64,000 nucleotides of DNA from Pseudoselenomonas ruminantium. GTDB lineage: Bacteria; Bacillota; Negativicutes; Selenomonadales; Selenomonadaceae. The first letter of the stretch is position 1. Each line of letters begins with the position of its first letter. Location: positions 24,841 through 88,840 of the forward strand of contig CACZHK010000003.1 in assembly GCA_902780915.1 (NCBI GenBank). Direction: 5' to 3'. Shown piece by piece: positions 1 to 8,607 of this stretch. Below the pieces are notes generated by a model that searched no databases, was not told the DNA's origin, and saw only the letters and a list, made by a program, of their open reading frames with translations. Both the position numbers and the translations under genes were made by a program.

Positions 1-59
1 TTGGTGTGTCTCCCCGACTCCTTAATAAGCTAACCGCCTTTCCAAACTGCATAGCAATC

Positions 60-943
60 TCAAGTCCATGTGATTTCCTTTATTAGATCCTTATATGAAA
101 TATCTGTACTAACCAGCATTCCTTCGTGCAGGCTAGTCCCCCTGACGGGCTTACTATAGTCTCCATAATAATTGCGTAGGATAGCATCATAGCCGGATGG
201 CACAGGCAATTGCACCTGCTCAAAGGGCATGCAGCCACCTGCGCCATACCAAGAAATGTCACTGCAAGGATACGTGCCAATCACATCCAACATGAAAAAA
301 TTTACTTTACTTGCTCTAGGAAAAATATCCAACATAAAACCTTCATAGACTTTCATACGTTCTTCTGTTGATTTTTCCAGCAGGGGACGAATTATATCCT
401 CTCCCAACTGAGAGCCTCCATTTTCCATTAGTTCCTTGACTGCATCCGGCTGAATCCCCCCCCCCCCCCCACAACTCATGCTGCAATTTGTATGCAAGGA
501 CAGAAGCTGGGCTACCATCAGAAACATGGTCAAGCGGTACGATATCTATGAATATGCCCTGGTTAACATTCGGTTCATCTGGCCACTCTATAGCCGCAGT
601 ACGCGAATCACAAAGTTTGCTCCATGCTAAAATCATTGTATCTGTGTAAGTATTCTGCAAAAAATATGGTGGCTCTACCTCCCGCATCGCAACTTCCTGA
701 AAGCGCTCATAGTCCGGCCGCAACATAATAAAATCCAAGTCATCATCCCATGGCACAAATCCTTGATGACGAACAGCCCCTAATAAGGTACCGGAATCCG
801 CAAAATATGGAATTTTATGTTTCTGGCATATCCTATCAAAAACATGTCAAATTTCCAATAATCTTTCCCACATTTTTTCTGTCAGTAGTAACCAAGAAAC
901 CACTGCGCACTTCATCATGGGAAATATCCTTTATGTAGGACAT
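60..943 (-). pseudogene. LicD-family phosphotransferase, broken
   Basis: LicD proteins transfer phosphocholine or similar phospho-groups from a CDP carrier onto glycans. The family signature PWDDDLDF is visible near 730-755, and the order of conserved segments matches the intact LicD at 5784-6713. Three lesions interrupt the frame. A run of six A on the minus strand near 874 is one base too long. An in-frame TGA lies at 847-849, where the paralogue has Leu. A G15 tract at 456-470 leaves the downstream half one base out of frame (14 or 17 G would restore it). The ATG at 943 has a GGAG 8 bases upstream. It is last in the glycosylation island, 119 bases after the sulfatase-like gene. Most likely a decayed, formerly slippage-prone gene; sequencing error in the homopolymers is possible, but does not explain the TGA. 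Confidence 0.75.
456..470. repeat. C15/G15 homopolymer inside licD
   Basis: Fifteen consecutive C on the plus strand (G on the coding strand) fall inside the coding region of the licD-like gene, between two halves that are conserved with the paralogue. Such tracts change length by slipped-strand mispairing and switch genes on and off in several host-associated bacteria. No other homopolymer of comparable length was noticed in the window. Confidence 0.9.
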
Positions 944-1062
944 GTCGGCTACTCCTTTCCTCAGAAACTCCCCTCGAAACATTGCCTCCAGGAAGCCTCC
1001 TTTACCACGAGTCCCTCCGTTATGCGCAAATCATCGTGTGTATCAATTTTCAAATCCCCTTC

Positions 1063-3171
1063 TTATAGCACCTCTCCCTGCAGCATCGGCCATTGTATGC
1101 CCATATTATCAAATGAAGCTGTATGCTCACGCACAATCTCCAACAGTCTACTCAGCTCTGTCTCCTTAACCCCACCCGATCTGCCATCGCGTCTGCTAGC
1201 CCACAGATGAGCTCCAGTCAGATCTACCGTGCCATCCTGATGTACCAAAGTCTTTGACTCCAAATCCATCTGGCAGTTCTCCATACGTAATCTCATTTTA
1301 TAAGTCTGCTTAGGGAACATGGCATTACTGATACAGTATTCCCGTTTCCTGCCTCCAAACGCCGCCGGCAAATTACCATCCAGTCCCTCCGGCAAATCAA
1401 AGCCGCAAAGCTTGGACATAATAGGATAGATATCCAGCGTACTGGTCAGCTCATCATCAACAAATCCCAACTGTGGTACCCCGGCTCCGCGCAGCATCAA
1501 TGCTGCGCCCGTATGCTTGTCACTAAGCATATATGGCTTTTCATCATAAATTGACACCCCATGATCAGAACATAATTCCACCAGATACTCATCTTCATTA
1601 AAATGTTTCTTCAAATATTCAAAAAGCGTTCCCAAGCTTCGATCCGCATTCTTTATCCCCATCCGATTGGCAGCCATATAAAACGGCGTACATTTCAGTC
1701 TCACGCTGGCCTGCTTTTCCTCCATCCCCCGCAGCCGTTCTGCCAGTTCCAAATGCGTCTGGGTTGCCACTGCCACCTGATAATCGTGGACATCCCAGGG
1801 ATGTGTATCCATAATATCCAGTAAAATAAATTGATCGCACTCATCAAAAGCCTCGAGCTGTTGGATTGTCCGCTCCACCCCTTCTGCAGCAGGCATCATG
1901 TCACCAGCAATCAGACGTCGGTCATAGCCACGTCCCACACTGTTATAGACAGAATCTCCCCCTCCTTGGATATTGACCGTATGATAGCCCAAGTCACGCA
2001 TCTGTTCTGCTAATGTCTTATGCGTTGTCGACATACCAATAGCGGCCTGCTCGTTAAAAACCTGAGTATGATGGGGATACAGTCCGGTCTCTATGCTGGG
2101 AAAGGACGGATATGTATATTCTGAAGCCGAAAAATGCTGGCCGAAAATCACGCCATGTTGGAAAAAATCGATGATATTGGGGACCAGGCGATAATTCTCC
2201 TCGCGCATCTCCTGCCAGCAAAGACCATCAACAAGTATATGCAGCACCAACTTGCGTCGTTTGCTGCTATGTCCAAGACGAATGGGTTTCCCCACGGCAA
2301 AATCTGCCCCCGAGCGCAGTTTCACAGGTTCGCTGACCCGATAAAAACTGAACGCATATTTCCCCAGCCAGGCAGGCTTATGTACATCAGGGCCATGTAC
2401 ATCCAATTTCTGACTTTTCTCCGTTCCTGCCAAAGGCAGTATATATGTACTGCCCTGCGGATCAAACTCATAACTTCTCTGCACAGTGCTCCTGATAAGC
2501 TCAAATTCCAAATCAGCAGCACTATTGAATACAAATCCCTGCTGCTCGCGCACCTCCGCCAAGGCCAAACCGCGATGGTTCAGTGCCCCCTGGCAGCCGC
2601 CATAAACCCCCGACCAGTACAGCAAATCACCCTCAGGTCGCTGTTCTTCTATGGGCTCACCAAGAAAAATAGACATCTTTTCACACAACTCCCGCTCCTC
2701 ATCTAAATATATGCGGCGCGAGACAATAGGTGCATAACCGCTGACTCCCAGGCCTATTGACAGCCGTGCTAAAAACGCTTCCTGATGCTCAGCAGGTACC
2801 GGCATCTTCAAAGTTCCCTGATAAAATTTAATCAGCAGGCCCTGATACCAGGCTGCCTCCAAATACCTGCCAAAATGCACATAGCAAGTCACAAGTATTT
2901 TCCAGACAACTCCGTTCACAGCCCTGATTTCTGCCGCTTTCTCAGCCTCTGCCAGCGCCACCTCATAATTTCCGTGGGCCAGTGCGTACCAGGCATAGAA
3001 TACATGAAAGCGTTCCGGCTGGGGCGATGCCTTGCCATACTCCACAACCAGACCTAGATATTCGTCATCAAATTCACGCCTATTTGCCTTGACCAGCAGT
3101 CTGGCAAACAGATCTCCCCTTGCATCATACCCCTGCCCGTAAATCCCCTGCCAAACCGATGCCTCTTCCAT
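1063..3171 (-). CDS. TPR plus alkaline-phosphatase/sulfatase-fold protein
   Basis: 702 residues. Residues 20-140 are helical and TPR-like. Residues 305-620 carry the alkaline phosphatase superfamily fold: HILVDGL (about 311-317) gives the first metal-binding Asp, EYTYPSFPSI (351-360) provides the probable nucleophile Thr353, DTHPW (455-459) and CSDHG (534-538) supply further metal ligands. This superfamily includes sulfatases, phosphoglycerol transferases and phosphoethanolamine transferases. No membrane segment or signal peptide is visible, so a cytoplasmic or peripheral role is inferred. A paralogue of the same layout lies at 9869-11941. With licD and the nucleotidyltransferase nearby, a role in adding or removing phospho-groups on a flagellar or surface glycan is plausible but unproven. 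Confidence 0.8.
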   Translation of the reverse strand: MEEASVWQGIYGQGYDARGDLFARLLVKANRREFDDEYLGLVVEYGKASPQPERFHVFYAWYALAHGNYEVALAEAEKAAEIRAVNGVVWKILVTCYVHFGRYLEAAWYQGLLIKFYQGTLKMPVPAEHQEAFLARLSIGLGVSGYAPIVSRRIYLDEERELCEKMSIFLGEPIEEQRPEGDLLYWSGVYGGCQGALNHRGLALAEVREQQGFVFNSAADLEFELIRSTVQRSYEFDPQGSTYILPLAGTEKSQKLDVHGPDVHKPAWLGKYAFSFYRVSEPVKLRSGADFAVGKPIRLGHSSKRRKLVLHILVDGLCWQEMREENYRLVPNIIDFFQHGVIFGQHFSASEYTYPSFPSIETGLYPHHTQVFNEQAAIGMSTTHKTLAEQMRDLGYHTVNIQGGGDSVYNSVGRGYDRRLIAGDMMPAAEGVERTIQQLEAFDECDQFILLDIMDTHPWDVHDYQVAVATQTHLELAERLRGMEEKQASVRLKCTPFYMAANRMGIKNADRSLGTLFEYLKKHFNEDEYLVELCSDHGVSIYDEKPYMLSDKHTGAALMLRGAGVPQLGFVDDELTSTLDIYPIMSKLCGFDLPEGLDGNLPAAFGGRKREYCISNAMFPKQTYKMRLRMENCQMDLESKTLVHQDGTVDLTGAHLWASRRDGRSGGVKETELSRLLEIVREHTASFDNMGIQWPMLQGEVL

Positions 3172-3196
3172 ATTCCATCCTCCATTTGGCTGTTAA

Positions 3197-3901
3197 CTAA
3201 TCCTTATATAAGAAGCAGTTATATGTATAAGGTGCATTTTCATAGCCCTCAAGATTATTGGGCGTAAACATAATTCTCGCATTATGCTCATCTGCAAATT
3301 CCTCAAAAAAAATACGCGGAAAAAACATTTTAGGCAAGTCCTTATATTTCAAATCATAATCTTTGATAAATGCCCTCCTGTGCCTTATACACTCTTCTTT
3401 TAAGCTCTCATCATAAACATCAATTACGCCTACACTCCGCCTGCTCTTCACCCACATTTTTTCCAGTACAGTATGCGCGTAAGACAAATTTTCAAAGTAA
3501 GCAAAAACAGAATTGGAAAAAACCACATCATACTTAACATCTACAGGTAGATTTTTTGCTTCATCTTGTAAACATTCTATGATTTTCGGGGACAACAATC
3601 TCTGTGCGATTTGCAATAATTTTTCCGAATAATCCATCCCCCCTACAGATATACCCTCTCTGGAGAGCAGAAAAAGATTTGCCCCAGACCCGCACCCAAC
3701 CTCGAATGCACTATCACCACTTTTTAGTCCTAAATTACTTTTAGCATCTTCATATTGAGCTCTGAATGCTGCGTATGACAATCCACCTTCCAGATCGAAT
3801 CCATCGACTCGTTTTAATTCCAAAAAAACAGACTCCACATCCTCCATATCAAGTTTGTCAATATCCGTTCCCTTTTCCTCCCAGATATCTTTCCAGCTCA
3901 T
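3197..3901 (-). CDS. SAM-dependent methyltransferase
   Basis: 234 residues. The SAM-binding motif I FEVGCGSGAN (about 67-76) is followed by an acidic motif II region (GGMDYSE) and motif IV-like DVVFSNSVFAYF, typical of class I Rossmann methyltransferases. The N-terminus MSWKDIWEEKG resembles small-molecule or sugar methyltransferases of surface-polysaccharide clusters. The gene lies between the bifunctional nucleotidyltransferase (5763-3961) and the sulfatase-like gene. It could methylate a sugar, or the amino group of a phospho-amino-alcohol; the sequence does not decide this. Confidence 0.8.
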   Translation of the reverse strand: MSWKDIWEEKGTDIDKLDMEDVESVFLELKRVDGFDLEGGLSYAAFRAQYEDAKSNLGLKSGDSAFEVGCGSGANLFLLSREGISVGGMDYSEKLLQIAQRLLSPKIIECLQDEAKNLPVDVKYDVVFSNSVFAYFENLSYAHTVLEKMWVKSRRSVGVIDVYDESLKEECIRHRRAFIKDYDLKYKDLPKMFFPRIFFEEFADEHNARIMFTPNNLEGYENAPYTYNCFLYKD

Positions 3902-3960
3902 TCTTCATTCCTGCCTCTCTTCAAACATATTTCCTTATCTGCCATCTTAACAGTACGCAA

Positions 3961-5763
3961 TTAACGCATAACATCATGCATTGCTTTCACGAGTCTTGTA
4001 TTATCTTCTTCATTTCTTATTGCAATTCGCAGATAATTCTTACCCTCCAGCTTATCAGCAAGACTTTTTACAAGTATATTGTGCTCATCCAATAAAATGT
4101 TTACTACATTGTCAACGGACATATCACCCATGACTTCAGCCATAAAGAAATTGGCTTGGGAAGGTACGACGCGGATGCCAGGTATTTGAACTAGAGCCTT
4201 TTGGAAGCATTGACGCTCTTTTCTGAGCCTTTTTAGCGATTCATAATAATCTCCTTTATACTTTTCAGAAATCTGCATATAAAACTCAGCAAAAGAATTT
4301 ATATTCCAAATGGATACTTGCTTCTTTATGTTGGCGATCATTTCCTGATCACCAGATGCTATAACCCCCAAGCGCAATCCAGGCACACCATAAGATTTTG
4401 AAATACTTTTTATAACGAAAAGATGAGGATTTTCCTCCAACATTTTCTGACTTATGCAAGTATTATCTTCCTCGTCGGCAAAATCGGCAAAACTCTCATC
4501 CAGAATAAAGCTGATTTCCTTTTCCTTACAGAATCGAATTAGTTTCTGCAAATCTTTTTTTATTATGTAATTTCCGGAAGGATTGTCTGGATTGATTAGC
4601 AATAGATGCTGAATATCCTTATCTGAGAAAAAAGATATCAAATCATCTACAGAGTAAGAAAAATCCCTATTTGAAGGACAAAAAACCGATACATTCTCAT
4701 ATCTATTAGGATATTCCTCAAATGTCGGACGTACAATCCCAAGCTTTCCATTTATATTTTCCAGCAATACTTTGATCAATTCTGCAGCACCATTGCCAAC
4801 TGCAATATTCTCACGATGCACGCCAAAGTTCCTAGCGGCCAGCAATGAATTCACGTCCATTCCGGAAGGATATTGAGTTATCAGCTTCTCTGTGCTCGCT
4901 TTTATCTCATCCATAAGCTTCTGAGACGGATAATACGGATTCACCAGATAGCAAAAATCCAACATATGCGGATAGCGCCAGTAGCCGCCATAGCGTTTCT
5001 TTATCGAATCGGCTTTTTCCTCCAGATTAGTTGCAAATATTGACTCTGCAATATTCAAATCCTGTACATCATCTATCTCATACCAATGTTGCCCGGATAA
5101 GCGCTTCCCCTTAATCTCAGGCAAATCAAGCATAGTGATGACGCGTAGCACCTGCTCATAATATTCATTATTGCCCAAGGCCTTGGAATACGCCTCCAAA
5201 AAAGGAACATAAAGTTTCTCTGAAAAATGCTGACTGAACTTATAAATATTTACAGTTTTATAGTAATCCTTGATTTCGTCAAATTTAAACACTTTCCCTG
5301 GCACAAACATCTCTATATCGTCATCATCGTTCAGCTTGACACAAGTACCATCCATCCAGCTCTCATATTTATCCACCAATGCCAGCGTCTCACGCGGGTC
5401 TGACACAAGTGCATCCAGGACATCATCCTCAAAAATCAAATCCGATTCAAAGAGCAAAGTATCCTCCCTACAGAGATAGTCTTTTGCCAATGCCAGAGAG
5501 TATATATTGTTCGTTTTATTGTAAACTGGATTATTCACAAATGTAATTGGCGTCTGTATGCCAAGGGTCTGAATGTACTCAACCAGTTCAGCTCCTTTAT
5601 AGCCAATAACAATAACAATACGCGAAAGGTGCAGCCTTTCTATTTGATGCAGCATACGGTCTATTAAAGTTACGCCGTTAACCTTAACCATGCATTTAGT
5701 ATTATCTTGCGTCAATTCCTTCAAGCGTTTGCCCATACCAGCTGCCAAAATAATTGCCTGCAT
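3961..5763 (-). CDS. bifunctional nucleotidyltransferase / PLP-dependent aminotransferase-fold enzyme
   Basis: 600 residues from the ATG at 5763, which has GGGAGGAGG just upstream. Residues 1-240 are a LicC-like sugar/choline-phosphate nucleotidyltransferase: AIILAAGMGKRL, then the metal-binding FESDL near 110. Residues 255-600 are a class I/II PLP enzyme of the HisC/CobD type: NPDNPSGNY, FILDESFADF (PLP-binding Asp), and SISKSYGVPGLRLG with the Schiff-base lysine. Similar fusions are known in which the PLP domain makes an amino-phospho compound that the other domain activates with CTP: PntC-type aminoethylphosphonate enzymes. CobD-like phosphoserine or phosphothreonine decarboxylases would be an alternative PLP activity. 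The product here, perhaps CDP-ethanolamine or CMP-aminoethylphosphonate, would be the donor for the LicD proteins; the exact substrate is inference. No PEP mutase gene is seen nearby. Confidence 0.82.
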   Translation of the reverse strand: MQAIILAAGMGKRLKELTQDNTKCMVKVNGVTLIDRMLHQIERLHLSRIVIVIGYKGAELVEYIQTLGIQTPITFVNNPVYNKTNNIYSLALAKDYLCREDTLLFESDLIFEDDVLDALVSDPRETLALVDKYESWMDGTCVKLNDDDDIEMFVPGKVFKFDEIKDYYKTVNIYKFSQHFSEKLYVPFLEAYSKALGNNEYYEQVLRVITMLDLPEIKGKRLSGQHWYEIDDVQDLNIAESIFATNLEEKADSIKKRYGGYWRYPHMLDFCYLVNPYYPSQKLMDEIKASTEKLITQYPSGMDVNSLLAARNFGVHRENIAVGNGAAELIKVLLENINGKLGIVRPTFEEYPNRYENVSVFCPSNRDFSYSVDDLISFFSDKDIQHLLLINPDNPSGNYIIKKDLQKLIRFCKEKEISFILDESFADFADEEDNTCISQKMLEENPHLFVIKSISKSYGVPGLRLGVIASGDQEMIANIKKQVSIWNINSFAEFYMQISEKYKGDYYESLKRLRKERQCFQKALVQIPGIRVVPSQANFFMAEVMGDMSVDNVVNILLDEHNILVKSLADKLEGKNYLRIAIRNEEDNTRLVKAMHDVMR

Positions 5764-5783
5764 AAAAAATCCTCCTCCCAAAT

Positions 5784-6713
5784 TCAGAACAACAATGCCA
5801 ATTCGCCCTTCGCCAGCAATTCATAATAAGGAATGTCTGGGCTAAATAAGACCTCACCGTGACTGGATGCTTCCTTAACCGGAGTGCGCCAGTCACCGTA
5901 AAGCTTTGTCAGCACTTGCTCATAGCCAGCCGGAGCCGGAAGATGCATTCCTTCGAATGGCAAAAGCACCGTTTTCTCATACCAAGCTGCATCCATCGAA
6001 GGAAACAATTGTGCCATCTCATACACAAAGTAATTGATTTTTGCGGATTCATGAAAGTGACGTGCCGCAAATCTCTCATATTCACGCATACGTTCCAGTG
6101 CAGAGAGCTTCAAAATCCTCTCTACCGTGCTCTTGGCAATCGGCGGCTCTGCACTACTATCCAAAAGCTGCTGCAGCTGCTTCGGATCTGATACCGCCAT
6201 AATCAGCCAGCGCATTATTTCCCATATGCGATCCATCCGCGAAGTTCCGTCAGGAACCGCATCTAAAGGGAAAATGTCAATCCAGATCCCTTGGCATCTC
6301 CCCTCCTGTCTGCGATCACGGCAGATTGCCGTTGTTCGGCAGTCACGCAATTTCGCAATAGTATTATCCGTGTTGTCCGTATGGCAGGTCTGGAAAAAGA
6401 ACTTCCCTCGGCAATCTTGGTATTTCTCCATGCCAGCCATAATATCCTGCAACTGCTCGTAATCTGCCCGTGGCATGGTCAAATCCACATCGTCATCCCA
6501 AGGGATGAATCCTCCATGCCTGGCTGCCCCCAGCAAAGTCCCATAATCTATCTGCCAGCGAAGACTATATCTTTGGCAAATATCAGCAAATTCTACCAGC
6601 AGATTCAGCTCTGCATTCCATATTCTCTTTCGTCTGCCGGTCACCAGAAAGCCGTCCCGCAGTTCATCTTTTTCCATATCTGTGAAATATTTTCTGCCGC
6701 CATGCTCTACCAT
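5784..6713 (-). CDS. LicD-family phosphotransferase
   Basis: 309 residues, intact. The LicD signature PWDDDVDLTMPRADY (about 86-100) holds the catalytic/metal-binding acidic cluster, preceded by IDYGTLLGAARHGGF. LicD proteins (nucleotidyltransferase fold) move phosphocholine-type groups from a CDP carrier to a sugar. The gene directly precedes the nucleotidyltransferase/PLP fusion (20 bases apart), matching the donor-maker plus transferase pairing known from lic loci. A broken paralogue lies at 60-943. The ATG at 6713 is used; another ATG lies 11 bases upstream-adjacent in a different frame. Confidence 0.85.
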   Translation of the reverse strand: MVEHGGRKYFTDMEKDELRDGFLVTGRRKRIWNAELNLLVEFADICQRYSLRWQIDYGTLLGAARHGGFIPWDDDVDLTMPRADYEQLQDIMAGMEKYQDCRGKFFFQTCHTDNTDNTIAKLRDCRTTAICRDRRQEGRCQGIWIDIFPLDAVPDGTSRMDRIWEIMRWLIMAVSDPKQLQQLLDSSAEPPIAKSTVERILKLSALERMREYERFAARHFHESAKINYFVYEMAQLFPSMDAAWYEKTVLLPFEGMHLPAPAGYEQVLTKLYGDWRTPVKEASSHGEVLFSPDIPYYELLAKGELALLF

Positions 6714-6776
6714 TGCCGCTGCCCCATTTCTTGTTCAGATAAAAACTCGTTCAAATTTTACTTTTTACCGCTATCC

Positions 6777-8570
6777 CTACCCCAACTGCTCATACATATC
6801 GCAAAATCCCTTATCTGCCTCAGCGCGAAGCCTGCCTATATGTCCTTCTCGCCAAGCCTCCCAATCGGAAAGAGCAGACAGGCAAGCTCCCCTTGGCAAT
6901 GTTTCGGCGGACAAGGCTCCCTGCAGCAGATAATAACGCTCCATTTCACGCAGGATTGCCATGTCCGCTGTCTCTGGGGGCAAATCGAGCGCGGACTCGC
7001 ACATAATGCCGAACATGCTCGCATTGTCAAATAGCATGTTGCAGAGCGTCGCCAGCATACAGCGTCCCTCAAAGAACAGGTTCTTCAACCAGTTCAGCTG
7101 CGATAGATCTGCCCTGCGGAACAAAATGCCCGACAGGGACCAATCCCCCGGCAGACCGAAACGCAGGCAACGCTCTGCCAGCCTTTCCCCTGTCATATAT
7201 ACTATGATTTCATTGCCCCTGTCCAGCCAGTCTGTATCATGCCTCCAAGCACTAGGCTGCAAATCGACCGGTGCAAGAACAGCTTTTATCAGTGGCTGGC
7301 CTGCCAGTACAGCCGTCATTGCGTCCAGCGTCCCTGCGTGAAGCACAGCCCCTGGCAGCAGGTACATTGCATATTGCCCGCCTACCAGTTCCTCCAACTC
7401 GGACAAGTCGGCCACCTCTGCAAAAATGCAACGAACAGATTCTTCCATATGCCCGGCAATTTCCCTGGCAGCATGCCAGGCTGTGCCCTGCCCATAGCCA
7501 TATTGGTCAACCACCAGGCACTCGTCCGGCTTATACGACTGAAGCTGCAGGCCAGCCATAGTCCTTTGCCAACTATCAAGATCACCATCCCATAGATAAA
7601 TCATTGTTACAGAAGGTTTTTTCATGAAAATGCTCTGGAGCGCATAGGCGTCTGCAATTTTCTCAGCCAGCTTCAGCACATTGACCAACGGCTGCCGGAC
7701 AGTCCTGGTATAGCGGCAAGTACATTCCGTCTCATACTCTTTAAGCATTGCAGATACAGATTCAGTCAAAACAGGCATTTGCATGGCCGCTTCATCCCCG
7801 GCACAGAAGGCATGGAAGAAATTCATGTCCCCATCGGCCTGAGCCTGTCCCGGAACATATTTCCCCCTTGCCGAAAAGCTGTAGCGCGTAAACTTAGCGC
7901 AGTTGGAAAGCCACAAGCAAAGTTTCTTGGAAATGAGCTGCTCCCTGCTCCGCAGGGGAAAATGCGCCAGATGCACATCCTGCAATTCCTCTGCTTTTGC
8001 ACAAAGGAATCTGCCCTCATGCCCCGGCAGGCGCAGAGCATGATTTCCCTGCATCAGGCTGAGCTTCCTCTCTATCACAGGAAACCTGCCTGCTATTGCC
8101 TTGCCTGGCAAATCCGGCATCGTTGAGCGCCTGGCTGGACGGGATAGCAGATAGTCCTCCTGAGATTCCTCCGGTGCTACAAGTTCATAGCGAAACCACT
8201 GGCACTGGTAGATTCCCGTTGCTGGCAACTCCTGCAAGATATACCTTACATAGGCCGAACTGCCGGACAGAGAAACCAGGAATTCATCTGCGTCCAGTGG
8301 AATGATTATATCGGCCCCATATTCCTCTATGGCACGGTACATCAATGCTGTCATGACCTCGGCCTGATCATGGCCCGCCCCCGTATAGCCTTCAACCGCC
8401 AACGGCAGCCCTTCCTCCCGCAGCTGCGCCAATATCTCTCCGGTGCCGTCCGTGCTGTCATGATCCGTCACCAGCAGAATATCAGCTATCAGCAGCGCAT
8501 GGCGCACAAAGCTTTCGATGACATCCGCTTCATTTTTGACCATACTGATGGCCGCTATATGATTGACCAT
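6777..8570 (-). CDS. GT2-type glycosyltransferase
   Basis: About 597 residues from the ATG at 8570; AGGTGAGG lies 12 bases upstream, while the farther GTG at 8588 sits inside that ribosome binding site. The N-terminal domain starts AAISMVKNEADVIESF and has DHDSTDGT and PLDADEFLV, the nucleotide-sugar binding and DxD motifs of GT2 enzymes. A second, degenerate glycosyltransferase-like domain follows from about residue 330 (TMIYLWDGDLDSW). Two paralogues of the same design are at 11938-13743 and 13767-15509. A role in glycan assembly for the flagellin encoded upstream is inferred from location. Confidence 0.83.
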   Translation of the reverse strand: MVNHIAAISMVKNEADVIESFVRHALLIADILLVTDHDSTDGTGEILAQLREEGLPLAVEGYTGAGHDQAEVMTALMYRAIEEYGADIIIPLDADEFLVSLSGSSAYVRYILQELPATGIYQCQWFRYELVAPEESQEDYLLSRPARRSTMPDLPGKAIAGRFPVIERKLSLMQGNHALRLPGHEGRFLCAKAEELQDVHLAHFPLRSREQLISKKLCLWLSNCAKFTRYSFSARGKYVPGQAQADGDMNFFHAFCAGDEAAMQMPVLTESVSAMLKEYETECTCRYTRTVRQPLVNVLKLAEKIADAYALQSIFMKKPSVTMIYLWDGDLDSWQRTMAGLQLQSYKPDECLVVDQYGYGQGTAWHAAREIAGHMEESVRCIFAEVADLSELEELVGGQYAMYLLPGAVLHAGTLDAMTAVLAGQPLIKAVLAPVDLQPSAWRHDTDWLDRGNEIIVYMTGERLAERCLRFGLPGDWSLSGILFRRADLSQLNWLKNLFFEGRCMLATLCNMLFDNASMFGIMCESALDLPPETADMAILREMERYYLLQGALSAETLPRGACLSALSDWEAWREGHIGRLRAEADKGFCDMYEQLG

Positions 8571-8607
8571 AGGGCATATACACCTCACCTATTGCACTGT
8601 CACATCC

